NCBI RefSeq assembly: GCF_023008585.1
Contig: NZ_CP095390.1
Span: forward strand, 2,666,001-2,730,000
Source of the DNA: Natribaculum breve
GTDB lineage: Archaea; Halobacteriota; Halobacteria; Halobacteriales; Natrialbaceae
DNA length: 64,000 nt
Direction of reading: 5' to 3'
Positions 1 to 9,778 of this stretch are shown here, piece by piece. Positions within the stretch are counted from its first letter, which is position 1. The number at the start of each line of letters is the position of its first letter. The notes under the pieces are model-generated. The model was not told the DNA's origin and ran no database searches. It saw nothing but the letters and a program-made list of their open reading frames with translations. Position numbers and translations under genes: made by a program.

Positions 1-278
1 GTGCTCCCGGCGGTTCCGATGTCGACGGCGTAGCGGCCGCCACTGATGCCGTCGGGATCGAACTCGACCGTCTCCGCGCCGACTTCGTCGCCGGCGACGT
101 CGGCGGCACAGACCTCGGCCATCGTCTCGAGCGCCGCGAGGTGCTGTGGTCGGAGACCTGGCGTCGACCGCCCGCCGCGGACGTTTTCGAGGCGAACCGG
201 TTCGTCTTCCAGCGCCGAGAGGGCGAGAGCCGTCCTGACGAACTGTCCGCCGGCCGCCGCGCCGTCGAGTTCGAGCAT
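1..278 (-). CDS. rtcA: RNA 3'-terminal phosphate cyclase, N-terminal part (cut by window edge)
   Basis: The 92 visible codons start at ATG 278 and run off the left edge. They read as the N-terminus of the RtcA/RNA 3'-phosphate cyclase family: MLELDG, then GGQFVRTALALSAL, then RLENVRGGRS and PGLRPQHLAAL, which are the family's GGGQ-type loop, NIR-type and GLxxQH motifs. The family converts RNA 3'-phosphate ends to 2',3'-cyclic phosphates using ATP. The gene is divergent from the acetyltransferase that starts at 359. The catalytic His region near the C-terminus is outside the window, so activity cannot be judged. Confidence 0.85.
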   Translation of the reverse strand, partial: MLELDGAAAGGQFVRTALALSALEDEPVRLENVRGGRSTPGLRPQHLAALETMAEVCAADVAGDEVGAETVEFDPDGISGGRYAVDIGTAGS

Positions 279-358
279 CGGCCGCGAATACGTCGAGGAG
301 GCCGAAATAGCTGTTCGATCACCGGGTATTACGTCGGTGGGCGGAGACGTCTCGAGTC

Positions 359-868
359 GTGACACTCGACGTCAGAGAGGTGGTCCCGGCGGACGCCGCG
401 TCGATCCGCGAGGTCGCCCGCGAGAGCTGGCTCGCCGCCTACGACGAGGTACTCGACCGCGAGACGATCTCGAAGACGGTCGACGACTGGTACGCCGTCG
501 ACGACCTCGAGCGGTCGATCGTCGAGGCGCGCGACCGCGCGGGCGCGACCTTCCTCGTCGCCGACGCTGACGACGAGGGCGTCGTCGGGTTCGCCCACGC
601 GAGACCGTGGCAGGACGATCCCACAGTCGCCTACCTGATCCGGATCTACGTCAGACCGGACCTGTGGGACGAGGGGATCGGACACCGGCTGCTCGAACGT
701 CTCGAGGCCGATCTCGAGGGCGCGTTCGATCGACTGCGGCTGGTCGTCCTCGCGGACAACGACGTCGGCGTCTCCTTCTACGAGGCGACGGGGTTCGACC
801 GCGTCGAGACGCGCGAGAGCGGACTGAGCGAGGGACTCGAGGAGTACGTCTACGAGAAATCGCTGTGA
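359..868 (+). CDS. GNAT family N-acetyltransferase
   Basis: A 169-residue protein that fills a single GNAT fold. The N-terminal VREVVPADAASIREVARESW is typical of the beta1/alpha1 region. The acetyl-CoA loop lies at about residues 97-112 (IYVRPDLWDEGIGHRLLE, the R/QxxGxG/A motif), and the C-terminal NDVGVSFYEATGF is the usual beta5/alpha4 segment. The start is GTG at 359; no upstream in-frame ATG fits better. It is a single gene divergent from rtcA. The substrate (amino acid, antibiotic, or N-terminus as in RimI) cannot be told from the sequence. Confidence 0.85.
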   Translation: MTLDVREVVPADAASIREVARESWLAAYDEVLDRETISKTVDDWYAVDDLERSIVEARDRAGATFLVADADDEGVVGFAHARPWQDDPTVAYLIRIYVRPDLWDEGIGHRLLERLEADLEGAFDRLRLVVLADNDVGVSFYEATGFDRVETRESGLSEGLEEYVYEKSL

Positions 869-938
869 CACCGCTCGAGCCGTCGGCAAAGGTCGCCCTC
901 GATCCGGGACGCCTCGAGATGCGAGTGCGAAAACGTAG

Positions 939-2237
939 CTAGAGCGTCTTCTCGGCCTCTTCTTCCTCGACCACTTCGATACCGCGGTTGTTGACGGCCA
1001 TCGGGTCGAGACCGACCTCCTGGAGGAAGTTCTTGTACTCGCGTTCGCACTGCTCTGCGGCCTTCTGCTTGTCGCTCGCGCGGTCGCAGAGTTCGACGAG
1101 GTTCTCCGGAACGTCGTTCTTGTAGACGATCCAGTGGTTGATCAGGTCGGACAGACGGCGGATGGGACTCGTGAAGTGGCCGTAGATCTCGAAGTTGAGC
1201 GCGTGGTGGCCCCCGAAGGGATCGTTCATGTACCGTGCCCGGGGCATCACCTTCATCACGGCCCACTGGATCTTGTCGAGTTGCCGGCCGGGTGCCTCCT
1301 CGAGGGTTGCGTTGACGGCCTTCCGGGGGTCGTCCCAGGAGTCGCCGGGAATCGAGACGCCGTCCAGGTCCTGGATCTCCTGGAGGGCTTCGGACCACTC
1401 GTCGGGGCTGGGCTGGGGGTGGACGCGGTACATCGCCTCGACGCCACGAGACCACATGAGTTCGTGCGTGACGGCCTTGTTCGCCTTCAGCATGCACTCC
1501 TCGATGATGGTGTGTGCGCGGTCGCGACTCGGATTCAAGACGAGCGAGCCGTCTTCCTTGCGCTGTTCGTGCATCCGATCGGCGAGTTCGTACACGAGCG
1601 CGTTCTCCTCGTGGAGGGGCGCGTCGGGGTCGTCCAGCCGGTTTTCGGCCTGGGAGTAAGTCAGGCGCTCGTCGGACTCGATGACGGACTTGTAGATGTC
1701 GATCGACTCGTACCCCAGCGTCTCCTTGTCGAGGTGCATCTCGACGGTGTGGGCGAGTCGTTCCTCGTTGGGGACGAGCGAACAGACCGTCTCGGCGAGC
1801 ACCGGCGGGAGCATGTGGATCGTGTAACCGGGTAGGTAGACGGTGTTCCCGCGCTCGACGGCCTCGTCCCACATCGACGTGTCGGGGTTGACGTAGTGGG
1901 TGACGTCGGCGATGTGGACCCAGAGGACGTACTCGTCGTCGCGCTCTTCGACCGAGAGCGCGTCGTCGAAGTCCTGGGCGTCGATCGGGTCCGTCGTCCA
2001 CGTCGTGAGGTGTCGCAGGTCGGTCCGTTCGTCGATCTCGGCGTCGATCTCCGACCCGACGTCTCGCGTGCGCTCTTTCGCCTCTGCCATCACTTCGGCC
2101 GGGAACTCGTCGCGGATCTCGAACTTCTCGAACAGTTCCTCGCGTTTGTTCTCGAGGTGACGGGCGAGCTCCTCCGAGATTTCGACTGGGCCCTGCCCTT
2201 CGGCCGTCCCGGCTTCGGCCTGTGCGTCGTCGCTCAT
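939..2237 (-). CDS. rnr: Short RNase R/VacB-type ribonuclease (RNB domain)
   Basis: A 432-residue protein starting at ATG 2237, preferred over an upstream GTG-type start because it gives the acidic N-terminus MSDDAQAEAG. From about residue 85 it carries a full RNB catalytic domain: DPIDAQDFDDALSVEE (the Asp cluster that binds Mg), HIADVTHYVNP, and RYMNDPFGGHHALNFEIYG with FTSPIRRLSDL near the C-terminus. Bacterial RNase R is about 750-800 residues with cold-shock and S1 domains. These flanking RNA-binding domains are absent, as is usual in halophile homologues. The predicted role is 3'-5' exonucleolytic RNA decay. It is divergent from the ABC transporter. Confidence 0.88.
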   Translation of the reverse strand: MSDDAQAEAGTAEGQGPVEISEELARHLENKREELFEKFEIRDEFPAEVMAEAKERTRDVGSEIDAEIDERTDLRHLTTWTTDPIDAQDFDDALSVEERDDEYVLWVHIADVTHYVNPDTSMWDEAVERGNTVYLPGYTIHMLPPVLAETVCSLVPNEERLAHTVEMHLDKETLGYESIDIYKSVIESDERLTYSQAENRLDDPDAPLHEENALVYELADRMHEQRKEDGSLVLNPSRDRAHTIIEECMLKANKAVTHELMWSRGVEAMYRVHPQPSPDEWSEALQEIQDLDGVSIPGDSWDDPRKAVNATLEEAPGRQLDKIQWAVMKVMPRARYMNDPFGGHHALNFEIYGHFTSPIRRLSDLINHWIVYKNDVPENLVELCDRASDKQKAAEQCEREYKNFLQEVGLDPMAVNNRGIEVVEEEEAEKTL

Positions 2238-2300
2238 ACCGTCGCCTACGAACGAGAGCGTCAAAGACGTGTCGGGACGAGGATCCGAGGTGTTCAGGTA

Positions 2301-2310
2301 CGAATATATA
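2301..2310 (+). promoter_or_regulatory. TATA box of the ABC transporter pair
   Basis: The run CGAATATATA is centred about 30 bases before the ATG at 2336. It is the only AT-rich spot in the gap between the divergent rnr and ABC genes. The spacing predicts a nearly leaderless transcript. Confidence 0.6.
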
Positions 2311-2335
2311 TCTCGGGTGTGACACGCTCGGTGGC

Positions 2336-3244
2336 ATGTCCGCTATCGAACTCAGGGACGTCGAGAAGCGATTCGGCGACGTCCCAGCCCTCCGCGGAAT
2401 CGACCTCGAGGTCGAGCGAGGCGAGGTGTTCGGCTTCCTCGGCCCGAACGGGGCCGGCAAGTCGACGACGATCGACCTCCTGGTGAACCACAGCTACCCC
2501 ACCGCCGGGACGATCGAGGTGCTCGGGTACGACGCCGTCGCCGATCCCGTCGCGATCCGACGGCGAGTCGGCCTCCTCCCCGAAGGCTTCGGTCCGCTCG
2601 GGACGATGACCGGCCGCCAGCACGTCGAGTACGCGATCGCGGCGACGGACGCAGACGACGATCCCGAGGCCCTCCTCGAGCGAGTCGATCTGCTCGAGGC
2701 CGCGAGCCGACCCGCGAGCGGCTACTCGAAGGGGATGGCCCAGCGACTCGCCCTCGCGATGGCGCTGGTCGGCGATCCCGACCTGCTCGTCCTCGACGAA
2801 CCCTCGACCGGTCTCGACCCCCACGGCGTCCGTCGGATGCGCGAGATCATCCGGGAGGCCGTCGACGGGGGGACGACCGTCTTCTTCTCGAGTCACATCC
2901 TGGAGCAGGTCGAGGCCGTCTGCGACCGCGTCGGCATCATGAACGACGGGCGACTGGTCGCGGTCGACAGTATCGAGGGACTGCGCGAGACGGTCGGTGC
3001 GGACGGGACGCTCCGGGTCGATCTCGCGAACGATCCCGACGAGGTGAGCGGCGTCGTCGAACGAATCGACGGCGTCTCGACGGTCGAGACCCGCGATGGC
3101 GGGCTCACCGTCGCCTGCAGCGCCGGGACGAAACTCGCGGTGCTCGACGAGATTCGCGCTGCCGGCGGCACGATCACCGACTTCACCACGGCCGACGCCT
3201 CGCTCGAGGACCTGTTCGTGGCGTACACCCGGAGGTCACGATGA
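2336..3244 (+). CDS. ABC transporter ATP-binding protein (ABC-2 exporter type)
   Basis: 302 residues from ATG 2336. Walker A GPNGAGKS lies near residue 39, the signature is YSKGMAQRLALAMAL (the ABC-2 form of LSGGQ), Walker B is LLVLDEPSTGLDP, and the switch His is in SSHIL. The C-terminal ~75 residues form the regulatory region typical of CcmA/NatA-like exporters (GTKLAVLDEIRAAGG, SLEDLFVAYT). The stop overlaps the start of the permease gene by four bases, so the two form one transcription unit and probably one complex at the cytoplasmic face of the membrane. The cargo is unknown. Confidence 0.92.
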   Translation: MSAIELRDVEKRFGDVPALRGIDLEVERGEVFGFLGPNGAGKSTTIDLLVNHSYPTAGTIEVLGYDAVADPVAIRRRVGLLPEGFGPLGTMTGRQHVEYAIAATDADDDPEALLERVDLLEAASRPASGYSKGMAQRLALAMALVGDPDLLVLDEPSTGLDPHGVRRMREIIREAVDGGTTVFFSSHILEQVEAVCDRVGIMNDGRLVAVDSIEGLRETVGADGTLRVDLANDPDEVSGVVERIDGVSTVETRDGGLTVACSAGTKLAVLDEIRAAGGTITDFTTADASLEDLFVAYTRRSR

Positions 3245-4032
3245 ACTGGGGACTCGTCGCCGGAAAGGACGTCCGCGACTCGATCCGGAGCAGACAGCTG
3301 TACGTCCTCTGTGTGCTGTTCGGGGTGACGGGCGTCGCGCTCGCGTGGACACACGCGAGACAGGCCAGCAGCGGCTTCGCCGACCCACTCGACCTCGTTC
3401 GGGTGCTGCTCGTCGTCGCCACCGTGCTCGTCCCCGCGACGGGGTTGATGCTCGCCCACGAGGCGATCGTCAAACCGCGAACCAGCGGCGAGTACGCACT
3501 CCTGCTCGGGCTTCCCCACTCGCGATTCGACCTCGTCGCCGGGACGTACGCGGGTCGCGTGACGACGTTGACGATCTCGCTGGTCGGCGGCGTCGTCGCC
3601 ACGGCAGCCGCCACGGCGCTGTTCGGCGCGACGGTCCCGGCCGTCGCACTCGGCGAGTTCGCACTCGCGACCGCGATTCTCGGCGTCGCCTACGTCGCGA
3701 TCGGGATCGCCGTGTCGGCGTCGGTCCGCTCGACGACGTGGGCCGCCGTGTGCGCGTTCGGTGCCTTCATGCTCTTTATCTTCCTCTGGCGGCTCGTCCC
3801 CGGCGGCGTCGCCTACCTGGTACACGGCTTCGAGGTCCCCCCGACGGAACCGTCCTGGCTCCCCTACGTGCGGGCGCTGTCGCCGAGCGTCGCCTACGAA
3901 CAGGTCGCCGAGGCGTACGTCCTCGAGCAGGGCAGCGTCGTCGAACCGCTCTACGCGCTCGCGGTACTCGTCTGCTGGACGTGTCTCGCGCCAGTGGTCG
4001 GCTACCTGCGGTTCGACCGCAGCGACCTCTAG
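3241..4032 (+). CDS. ABC-2 type transporter permease
   Basis: 263 residues with about six hydrophobic segments (for example LYVLCVLFGVTGVALAW, LLVVATVLVPATGLMLAH, AAVCAFGAFMLFIFLWRL, LYALAVLVCWTCLAPVVGYL). The N-terminal MNWGLVAGKDVRDSIRSRQL is the cytosolic helix seen in haloarchaeal NosY/ABC-2 permeases. It overlaps the ATPase gene (ATGA at 3241-3244) and should be its membrane partner. It resembles the NosY-like group, but no nos genes are nearby, so a copper/N2O role is not supported. Confidence 0.88.
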   Translation: MNWGLVAGKDVRDSIRSRQLYVLCVLFGVTGVALAWTHARQASSGFADPLDLVRVLLVVATVLVPATGLMLAHEAIVKPRTSGEYALLLGLPHSRFDLVAGTYAGRVTTLTISLVGGVVATAAATALFGATVPAVALGEFALATAILGVAYVAIGIAVSASVRSTTWAAVCAFGAFMLFIFLWRLVPGGVAYLVHGFEVPPTEPSWLPYVRALSPSVAYEQVAEAYVLEQGSVVEPLYALAVLVCWTCLAPVVGYLRFDRSDL

Positions 4033-4120
4033 ATCGACTCGTACTACCGGTCGTGAGCGTGTTCCGACGCACTCACGCGACGAGCGCGGCTACATCGATA
4101 CCGACGGACGTCCGTCGGTA

Positions 4121-4411
4121 TCAGGTCTCCTCGAGCGGGCCGTACCGTTCCTCGACCAGCGCGACGTACCACGAGAGAAACTCCGCTTGCGTTCGATCGC
4201 CGGTTCCGATCTCGACGAGTAACTCCTCGAGTTCCCCGCGAGGGTGATGACAGAGGTCGCGATCGCAGGGCTTACAGAGGTACTCGAACTCCTTGCCGTC
4301 GCGGTCCCACCGATCGCCGTGTTTGTCGTACTCGCGCGCCTGGTCGCGCTCGACCGACGTCCCACAGGCGATACACGTCACCGTCGCCTTGCGCCGTCGG
4401 GAGGGCCACAT
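4121..4411 (-). CDS. Small zinc-ribbon protein, conserved in haloarchaea
   Basis: 96 residues. Two cysteine pairs, CIACG at residues 13-17 and CKPCDRDLCHH near residues 46-56, make a probable treble-clef or zinc-ribbon site. The basic start MWPSRRRKATVT is followed by the REYDKHGDRWDRDGKEFEYL segment and then an acidic helical tail. I recognise this layout as a conserved haloarchaeal family of unknown function. It is convergent with the permease gene. Confidence 0.75.
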   Translation of the reverse strand: MWPSRRRKATVTCIACGTSVERDQAREYDKHGDRWDRDGKEFEYLCKPCDRDLCHHPRGELEELLVEIGTGDRTQAEFLSWYVALVEERYGPLEET

Positions 4412-4503
4412 AGTACGTCGGTCGGTGTGTACCTACTTAGCGATTACCACACCCCTCGTCGGGCGGAACCGTCACGGACCCCGACCGGTCCGGAGAACGG
4501 TCG

Positions 4504-4511
4504 TTTTATGC
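4504..4511 (+). promoter_or_regulatory. TATA box of the PUA protein gene
   Basis: TTTTATGC lies 24-31 bases before the ATG at 4535, the spacing expected of a leaderless haloarchaeal transcript. Confidence 0.55.
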
Positions 4512-4534
4512 ACTGACCGGTCGTCCTCCCGGAC

Positions 4535-5014
4535 ATGCAGGTCAAGTCAAGACACCACCTCCGCAGCGACGCCGTCGCTGCACTCGAGGAGCGGATTTCC
4601 GAGGGACTCGGCGTCGACCTCGAGGCGGACACCTACGAGCGCGTCGACTTCGAGGACGAAGACCTCGAGGTGATCCTCGTCGACGGCGAGCCACAGGTCG
4701 CCACCTTCGACGGCGAGGAGTTTCTCACGGTCCGGGGCGCGAACGCCTACGAGCCCGAACGGCGGGTCGTCACCGTCGACGCCGGCGCGATCTCGTTCGT
4801 CAGCGACGGCGCGGACGTGATGCGACCCGGCATCACCGAGGCCAGCGAGGACATCGAGGCCGGCGACCTGGTCGTGATCGCCGAAGAGACCCACGGAAAG
4901 GTCCTGGCGGTCGGGCGGGCCCGGGTCGACGGAACGGAGATGGTCGGCGACGAAGGGAAAGTCGTCGACTCGCTGCACCACGTCGGCGACGACCTCTACG
5001 AGTTCACCGGCTGA
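4535..5014 (+). CDS. PUA domain RNA-binding protein (MCT-1/Tma20-like)
   Basis: 159 residues. The N-terminal half (SRHHLRSDAVAALEERISEGLG) is the pre-PUA region found in archaeal Tma20/MCT-1-like proteins. The C-terminal half from about residue 75 is a PUA domain: VVTVDAGAISFVSDGADVMR, PGITEASEDIEAGDLVVIAEE, KVLAVGRARVDGTEM. PUA domains bind tRNA or rRNA; eukaryotic relatives act in ribosome recycling and initiation. The precise role in archaea is unproven. It is a single gene with its own TATA box. Confidence 0.85.
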   Translation: MQVKSRHHLRSDAVAALEERISEGLGVDLEADTYERVDFEDEDLEVILVDGEPQVATFDGEEFLTVRGANAYEPERRVVTVDAGAISFVSDGADVMRPGITEASEDIEAGDLVVIAEETHGKVLAVGRARVDGTEMVGDEGKVVDSLHHVGDDLYEFTG

Positions 5015-5134
5015 TCGGGTCGGTCCGCGACGGCGGGACGCCAGTCGACGACGAAGCACGTCGTAGACACCCGCGACGAACAGTTCCGAGCGGGACCGGA
5101 ACACCGTTCCAGAGAAAACCCGGCGCGAACGGCG

Positions 5135-5845
5135 CTACTCCTCGACCGACTCGAGGTCGTCCTCGTCGTAGGCGTCCTCGTACCGCGCCATCGCGTCCTC
5201 GTGACCCTGCCTGGCGAGTTCGTACGTCTCCCGGAGGTCTTCTATCGGCGTCTCGGTCGCGTCCACGCGGAGGTCGTCGTAGGGCGGTTCGACGTCGCGT
5301 TCTTCGGTCGTCCGGACCACGACGGCGGCGCTTTGCACCGATAGCTCCTCGCGTTTGTCCCCGCCTTCCGCGTCGCCGGCCTCGAGCGCGTCGATCAGTC
5401 GCTTCGCGAGCGGTTCGTCGCGGTCGCTCGCCTCGTAGCTCGCCGCGGTCGCCTCGATCACCGACTCGCCCGTCAGGAGGTTGCCGGCGACGGTGTAGCC
5501 GTCACCCTCGAGGTGGCCGTACCAGCCCCGACACTCCTCCCCGGAGAAGGTAAACGAGCCGTCGGCGTCGACGCCGTGGACCTGTCGGCTCGGCGCACCC
5601 TCGTCGGCGTTCAAAAGCGACTGTACGGCGTCCTCGACGGCGAGTCCCTCGTCGACGTACCGGATCCCTCGCCGGCCGAGGTCGACGTTGACGAGACTCT
5701 GGGTCGCGATCGCGCCGTTCTCGCTGGCGAACGGACAGAGGGTTCCGACGCCCGCGAGGCGGGTCGTGACCGCGACGCCGAACCGCCGCTGTGACTCTCC
5801 CGCGTCGTCCTCGTACTCCTCTCTGACGCAGATGCTGAACGTCAT
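5135..5845 (-). CDS. DUF1028 family protein
   Basis: 236 residues from ATG 5845; the in-frame GTG/ATG at 5860 would add five unlikely residues. The N-terminal MTFSICVRE, VAVTTRLAGVGTLCPFASENGAIATQS and the stretch DLGRRGIRYVDEGLAVEDAVQSLL match the DUF1028 family (Ntn-hydrolase-like fold; members are often near peptidases or amidases). GYTVAGNLLTGESVIEATAASYE is the conserved NmL element. Function is not established. It ends in an acidic tail of about 30 residues and is divergent from sepF. Confidence 0.85.
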   Translation of the reverse strand: MTFSICVREEYEDDAGESQRRFGVAVTTRLAGVGTLCPFASENGAIATQSLVNVDLGRRGIRYVDEGLAVEDAVQSLLNADEGAPSRQVHGVDADGSFTFSGEECRGWYGHLEGDGYTVAGNLLTGESVIEATAASYEASDRDEPLAKRLIDALEAGDAEGGDKREELSVQSAAVVVRTTEERDVEPPYDDLRVDATETPIEDLRETYELARQGHEDAMARYEDAYDEDDLESVEE

Positions 5846-5984
5846 CTGCCTCGAGTGCAAGGTCTACGGAATAAAAAGATCGACCATCGGCGACCGTCAG
5901 CGACTCGCCGTCCTCGCATCCGCTCGCCGACACTACCAGGTTCGAGTGAGAGTCACGGCGACGGGACATTCCGTCTGACGTAAG

Positions 5985-5994
5985 AACTATACTC
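5985..5994 (+). promoter_or_regulatory. TATA box of sepF
   Basis: AACTATACTC lies 23-32 bases ahead of the ATG at 6017. No Shine-Dalgarno sequence follows, which fits a leaderless transcript. Confidence 0.55.
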
Positions 5995-6016
5995 ACAGCG
6001 ACGGACTCTGTCGGCT

Positions 6017-6373
6017 ATGGGCTTCATGAACAAAATCCTCGGCGGCACGCAGTCACGGAGCACCGAGGACTACGTCGAACTCGACCTCGACGACGTCAGC
6101 GAGAGCGCCAGCGAGGCGGCGATGGCCGTCCACATCGCGGAAATCGACGGACAGGCGTCGGCGATCGACATCAAAGACGCCGTCTACGACGGCGACGTCG
6201 TCATCGCGGACATCACCCGGCTGCGCACGAAAGATAGCACGGCCGAGCACATCATCGACGAACTCCGGCAGGTCGCCCAGGAGGTCGACGGCGACATCGT
6301 CCAGAAAGGCGACGACCAGATCATCATCACGCCGACCGGTATCCGGATCGGTCGCGAAAAACTCGGACGCTAG
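6017..6373 (+). CDS. sepF: Cell division protein SepF
   Basis: 118 residues. The start MGFMNKILGG forms the short amphipathic membrane-binding helix. An acidic linker follows, and the SepF core runs from about residue 35 to the end (VHIAEIDGQASAIDIKDAVYDGD, VVIADITRL, IIDELRQVAQEVDGDIVQKG, QIIITPTGIRIGREKLG). In haloarchaea SepF anchors FtsZ2-containing division rings to the membrane. No ftsZ lies in the window. It is monocistronic. Confidence 0.93.
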   Translation: MGFMNKILGGTQSRSTEDYVELDLDDVSESASEAAMAVHIAEIDGQASAIDIKDAVYDGDVVIADITRLRTKDSTAEHIIDELRQVAQEVDGDIVQKGDDQIIITPTGIRIGREKLGR

Positions 6374-6595
6374 GCGGTTCCGGTCGAATTCTCCTCCTCT
6401 CCGACGCTCGAGCAGTGGCCACGCTCGGGCCGTCGGACGGTCTGCTGTCCCGATCGTCCGCAGCGACCGCCGACGGGACGCGGTCGCTGCGGGACGGACG
6501 GCGGTCCGTATCAGGACACTCGCGCAGATGGACCGACCGGCACAGATGCGCCTCGAGTGCAGTGTGACGAGAGAAGCGAGAGCAGAGAGGAGCGT

Positions 6596-8782
6596 CTAGA
6601 TGTAGTCGATCGACTGCGGCAGTTCGAGCTTCATGCCCTTGCGCTCGCGGATCTCCATGATCTTCTCACGCTGGAGCGAGTCGGACAGGACCTCGAAGCC
6701 GGCGTTCTCGGTGTTCCAGGAGGCACGACCCTCCGTGGCGCTGCGGATGTCGCTTGCGAACCCGATCATCTCCTCGACCGGTGCGATGCCCTCGACGACC
6801 ATCAGGTCGCCTTCCTGGTACATGTCGTCGACGCGGCCACGACGGCCCTGGATCTCGCCCGACGCAGCGCCCATGTGGTCGTTGGGCACGTCGATGCGGA
6901 CGTCCTGCATCGGCTCGAGCAGCTTGATCTTCCCGTCGATCAGCGACTTGTGGACGGCCTCGCGGGTCGCCGGGATGACCTGGGCGGGACCGCGGTGGAT
7001 GGTGTCCTCGTGGAGCTTCGCGTCGTGCAGGCGGACGAGCGTCCCCTGGGTCGGCTCGTTGGCGAGCGGACCGTTGTCGAGTGCCTCCTCGAGCCCCTCG
7101 ATGACGAGTTCCATCGTCTCGTTCAGGTGCTGGATACCCTTCGTGTCGTCGACGAGGACGTTGGTCCCGTGGATGTGCTCGACGTTCTGGGAGTCTTCTT
7201 TCTCCATGCCCGCCTCCTGCAGCGCCTCGCGGCGCTCCTGTTCGGGCATGTCCATCGACGCCTCGCCCATCTTGATCGTCTCGACGAGTTCCTCCGAGAG
7301 GGGTTCCGCGGAGATGTAGAAGCGGTTGTGGCGGTTGGGCGAGATGCCCTCGACCGTGTCGCTCGCACGCTGGACGGCCTCGCGGTAGACGACGATCGGT
7401 TCGCCGGTGTTGACCGGAATGCCCTGGTTCTTCTGGATACGCTGGGTGATGACCTCGAGGTGGAGTTCACCCTGTCCGGAGATCAGGTGTTCGCCGGTGT
7501 CCTCGTTGATGTTGATCTGGATCGTCGGGTCCTCTTTGGAGACCTGTCGGAGCGTCTCGATGAGCTTCGGCAGGTCGTCCATGTTCTGGGCCTCGACGGA
7601 CTTCGTGATGACCGGCTCGGAGATGTGTTCGATCGACTCGAACGGCGTCATCTCGATGCTCGAGACGGTCGACCCGGCGATGGCGTCGCGAAGGCCGGTG
7701 ACGGCAGCGATGTTCCCCGCGGGGACCTGCTCGACGTCCTCGCGCTCGCCACCCATGTAGATGCCGACGCTCTGGACGCGGTTTTTGCCCGCGGTCCCGG
7801 AGACGTACAGCTCCTGGCCTTTCTCGACGGTCCCGGAGAAGACGCGGCCGATGGCGACCTCGCCCGCGTGGGGGTCGAGTTCGATGTCGGTGACCATCAG
7901 GACGACCTCGCCGTCCTCGTCGACGACGCGCATCTGCTCTGCGAGGTCGGACTCGTCGTCACCGCGCCAGATGCGCGGGATACGACGGGGCTGGGCCTCG
8001 AGCGGGTCGGGGAAGTGCTCACAGACCATGTCCAGGACGACGTCCGAAAGCGGCGTACGCTCGTGGAGTTCCTGGCGCTTGTCCGAGCGCTCGAGTTCCA
8101 TGATGTCGCCAAAGTCCATGCCGGTGCGCTGCATCGACGGCATGGAGACGCCCCACTTGTACAGCGCGGAACCGAAGCCGACGGTGCCGTCTTCGACGGA
8201 GACGGTCCAGTCGTCGACGTCGTCCATGTCCTCGGTCATCCCGCGGATGAGTTCGTTGACGTCCTGGATGACCTTCAGGAGACGCTGTTGCATCTCTTCG
8301 GGGCCCTCCTGGAGCTCGGAGATGAGGCGGTCGACCTTGTTGATGAAAAGCGCCGGCTTGACGCCCTCGCGAAGCGCCTGGCGCAGCACGGTTTCGGTCT
8401 GGGGCATCGCGCCCTCGACGGCGTCGACGACGACGAGCGCACCGTCGACGGCGCGCATCGCGCGGGTGACGTCGCCACCGAAGTCGACGTGGCCCGGCGT
8501 GTCGATGAGGTTGATGAGGTGGTTCGTCCCCTCGTACTCGTGAGTCATCGAGACGTTCGCCGCGTCGATGGTGATCCCACGTTCCTGCTCGTCCTCTTCG
8601 GTGTCCATCGCGAGCTGTTCGCCGGCAGTCTCGTCGGAGATCATGCCCGCACCGGCGAGCAGGTTGTCCGAGAGGGTCGTCTTGCCGTGGTCGACGTGGG
8701 CGGCGATGGCGATGTTCCGGATGTTCTCCGGTTTGTCCATCAGCCGTTCACACTCCTGTACGATTTTCTTGCGTCGGCCCAT
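6596..8782 (-). CDS. fusA: Translation elongation factor 2 (EF-2)
   Basis: 728 residues starting [15 protein letters not shown] at 8782; upstream in-frame codons lack the family N-terminus. The GTPase motifs are [10 protein letters not shown] (28-37), [15 protein letters not shown] and NKVDR. The C-terminal domains carry the diphthamide His in [11 protein letters not shown] at about residue 595. The factor drives ribosomal translocation. The length is normal and no intein is present. It sits on the same strand as the rpoH-rps7 cluster but is separated from rps7 by two opposite-strand genes, so it needs its own promoter, probably in 8783-8900. Confidence 0.97.
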   Translation of the reverse strand: MGRRKKIVQECERLMDKPENIRNIAIAAHVDHGKTTLSDNLLAGAGMISDETAGEQLAMDTEEDEQERGITIDAANVSMTHEYEGTNHLINLIDTPGHVDFGGDVTRAMRAVDGALVVVDAVEGAMPQTETVLRQALREGVKPALFINKVDRLISELQEGPEEMQQRLLKVIQDVNELIRGMTEDMDDVDDWTVSVEDGTVGFGSALYKWGVSMPSMQRTGMDFGDIMELERSDKRQELHERTPLSDVVLDMVCEHFPDPLEAQPRRIPRIWRGDDESDLAEQMRVVDEDGEVVLMVTDIELDPHAGEVAIGRVFSGTVEKGQELYVSGTAGKNRVQSVGIYMGGEREDVEQVPAGNIAAVTGLRDAIAGSTVSSIEMTPFESIEHISEPVITKSVEAQNMDDLPKLIETLRQVSKEDPTIQININEDTGEHLISGQGELHLEVITQRIQKNQGIPVNTGEPIVVYREAVQRASDTVEGISPNRHNRFYISAEPLSEELVETIKMGEASMDMPEQERREALQEAGMEKEDSQNVEHIHGTNVLVDDTKGIQHLNETMELVIEGLEEALDNGPLANEPTQGTLVRLHDAKLHEDTIHRGPAQVIPATREAVHKSLIDGKIKLLEPMQDVRIDVPNDHMGAASGEIQGRRGRVDDMYQEGDLMVVEGIAPVEEMIGFASDIRSATEGRASWNTENAGFEVLSDSLQREKIMEIRERKGMKLELPQSIDYI

Positions 8783-9025
8783 ATACGACCCAATACCGGT
8801 AGCGGGGTCAAAAGGGTAGTGTTTCGTCCCGGGCGAAATCGCCCAAATCAGCCCGTTGGAAGCGGTGAGTGTCATTTTTGCGTGAGAGAATGACACGCAG
8901 TTTGTATCGCGCTGGCACCCATTCACACACGCCTACCACTGCGTCCACACTCGCCTGTCGCTGCCTTCCGATCGAACTGCCCAGCCGTCACAGTGATGAG
9001 CCTCGAGAACATGATACTCGTAACC

Positions 9026-9778
9026 ATGGACCTCCGCGTGCAGGGGCCAGGCCCCGCCGCCCCGTTTCTCGGCGCTCGCGACCTCTTCGAGACCGAACGC
9101 GACCTCTCGTTGCCCGTCCACGTCCGCATCAGGGAGGACCCCGACGAACGGACCTGGGCGGCACACTACGACGACTACCACGTCCTGAACATCTCGAGGC
9201 ACGCCGCCTCGAGTGCGCTCGCACGCGAACTCGCCTTACACGAGTTCGCCCACATGGCGAGACACGAGGAGGCCCACCCCTCACACACGCAGCCGACCGA
9301 GGAGGTGCTCTACCTCGCGCTCGCCGGCCGGCGCGTCGAACGACGGAAGCTCGCACACTGCTACCAGATCGCAAACCACATGAAAGACATCTACGCCGAC
9401 GACATCACCCTCTCGGTCGGCCCCGGCGAGAAACTCCTCGCCTTTCTCGAGTCGGGGCTGGCAGCGGCCGTCGCGGACCACCCACAGACGCCGCCGCGGC
9501 CCGGACTCGATCGAATCTCCGCTGCCGCGGACCCGGAGATCACGGCCGTCAACGCGGCGTTCGCGCTCGCGCTCGCGGAACGTCACGACCTGATCGAGTC
9601 GGACCACCGGCTGTACGACCTCGCACACGCGGCCGCGATGGACGCGCCGGCGGTCGACTTCGACGGGTTCAGACGCCGGTTCAGGGAACTCGCGCGCGAT
9701 CCCGACTCGAGTACGTATCGCCGAGTGCTGGTCGAGGCGACCCGGTCGTACGTGGGCGGTAGGCCAGCGGCGGACTGA
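9026..9778 (+). CDS. HEXXH metalloprotease-like protein, conserved in haloarchaea
   Basis: 250 residues if started at ATG 9026 (MDLRVQGPGPAAPFLG); ATGs at 8993 and 9011 are alternatives. A clear HEXXH zinc motif occurs in LARELALHEFAHMARHEEAH, with a downstream Glu-rich stretch (TEEVLYLALAGRRVERRKLAH) that could supply the third ligand. There is no signal peptide, so it is probably cytosolic. I recognise the opening as a conserved haloarchaeal family with no assigned function; peptidase activity is an inference from the motif. It is divergent from fusA. Confidence 0.7.
   Translation: MDLRVQGPGPAAPFLGARDLFETERDLSLPVHVRIREDPDERTWAAHYDDYHVLNISRHAASSALARELALHEFAHMARHEEAHPSHTQPTEEVLYLALAGRRVERRKLAHCYQIANHMKDIYADDITLSVGPGEKLLAFLESGLAAAVADHPQTPPRPGLDRISAAADPEITAVNAAFALALAERHDLIESDHRLYDLAHAAAMDAPAVDFDGFRRRFRELARDPDSSTYRRVLVEATRSYVGGRPAAD

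Noticed and set aside
6557..8893. 778-residue open frame on the plus strand across the EF-2 gene
   Set aside because: It is the antisense shadow of EF-2, caused by high GC and codon bias; it has no recognisable domain.
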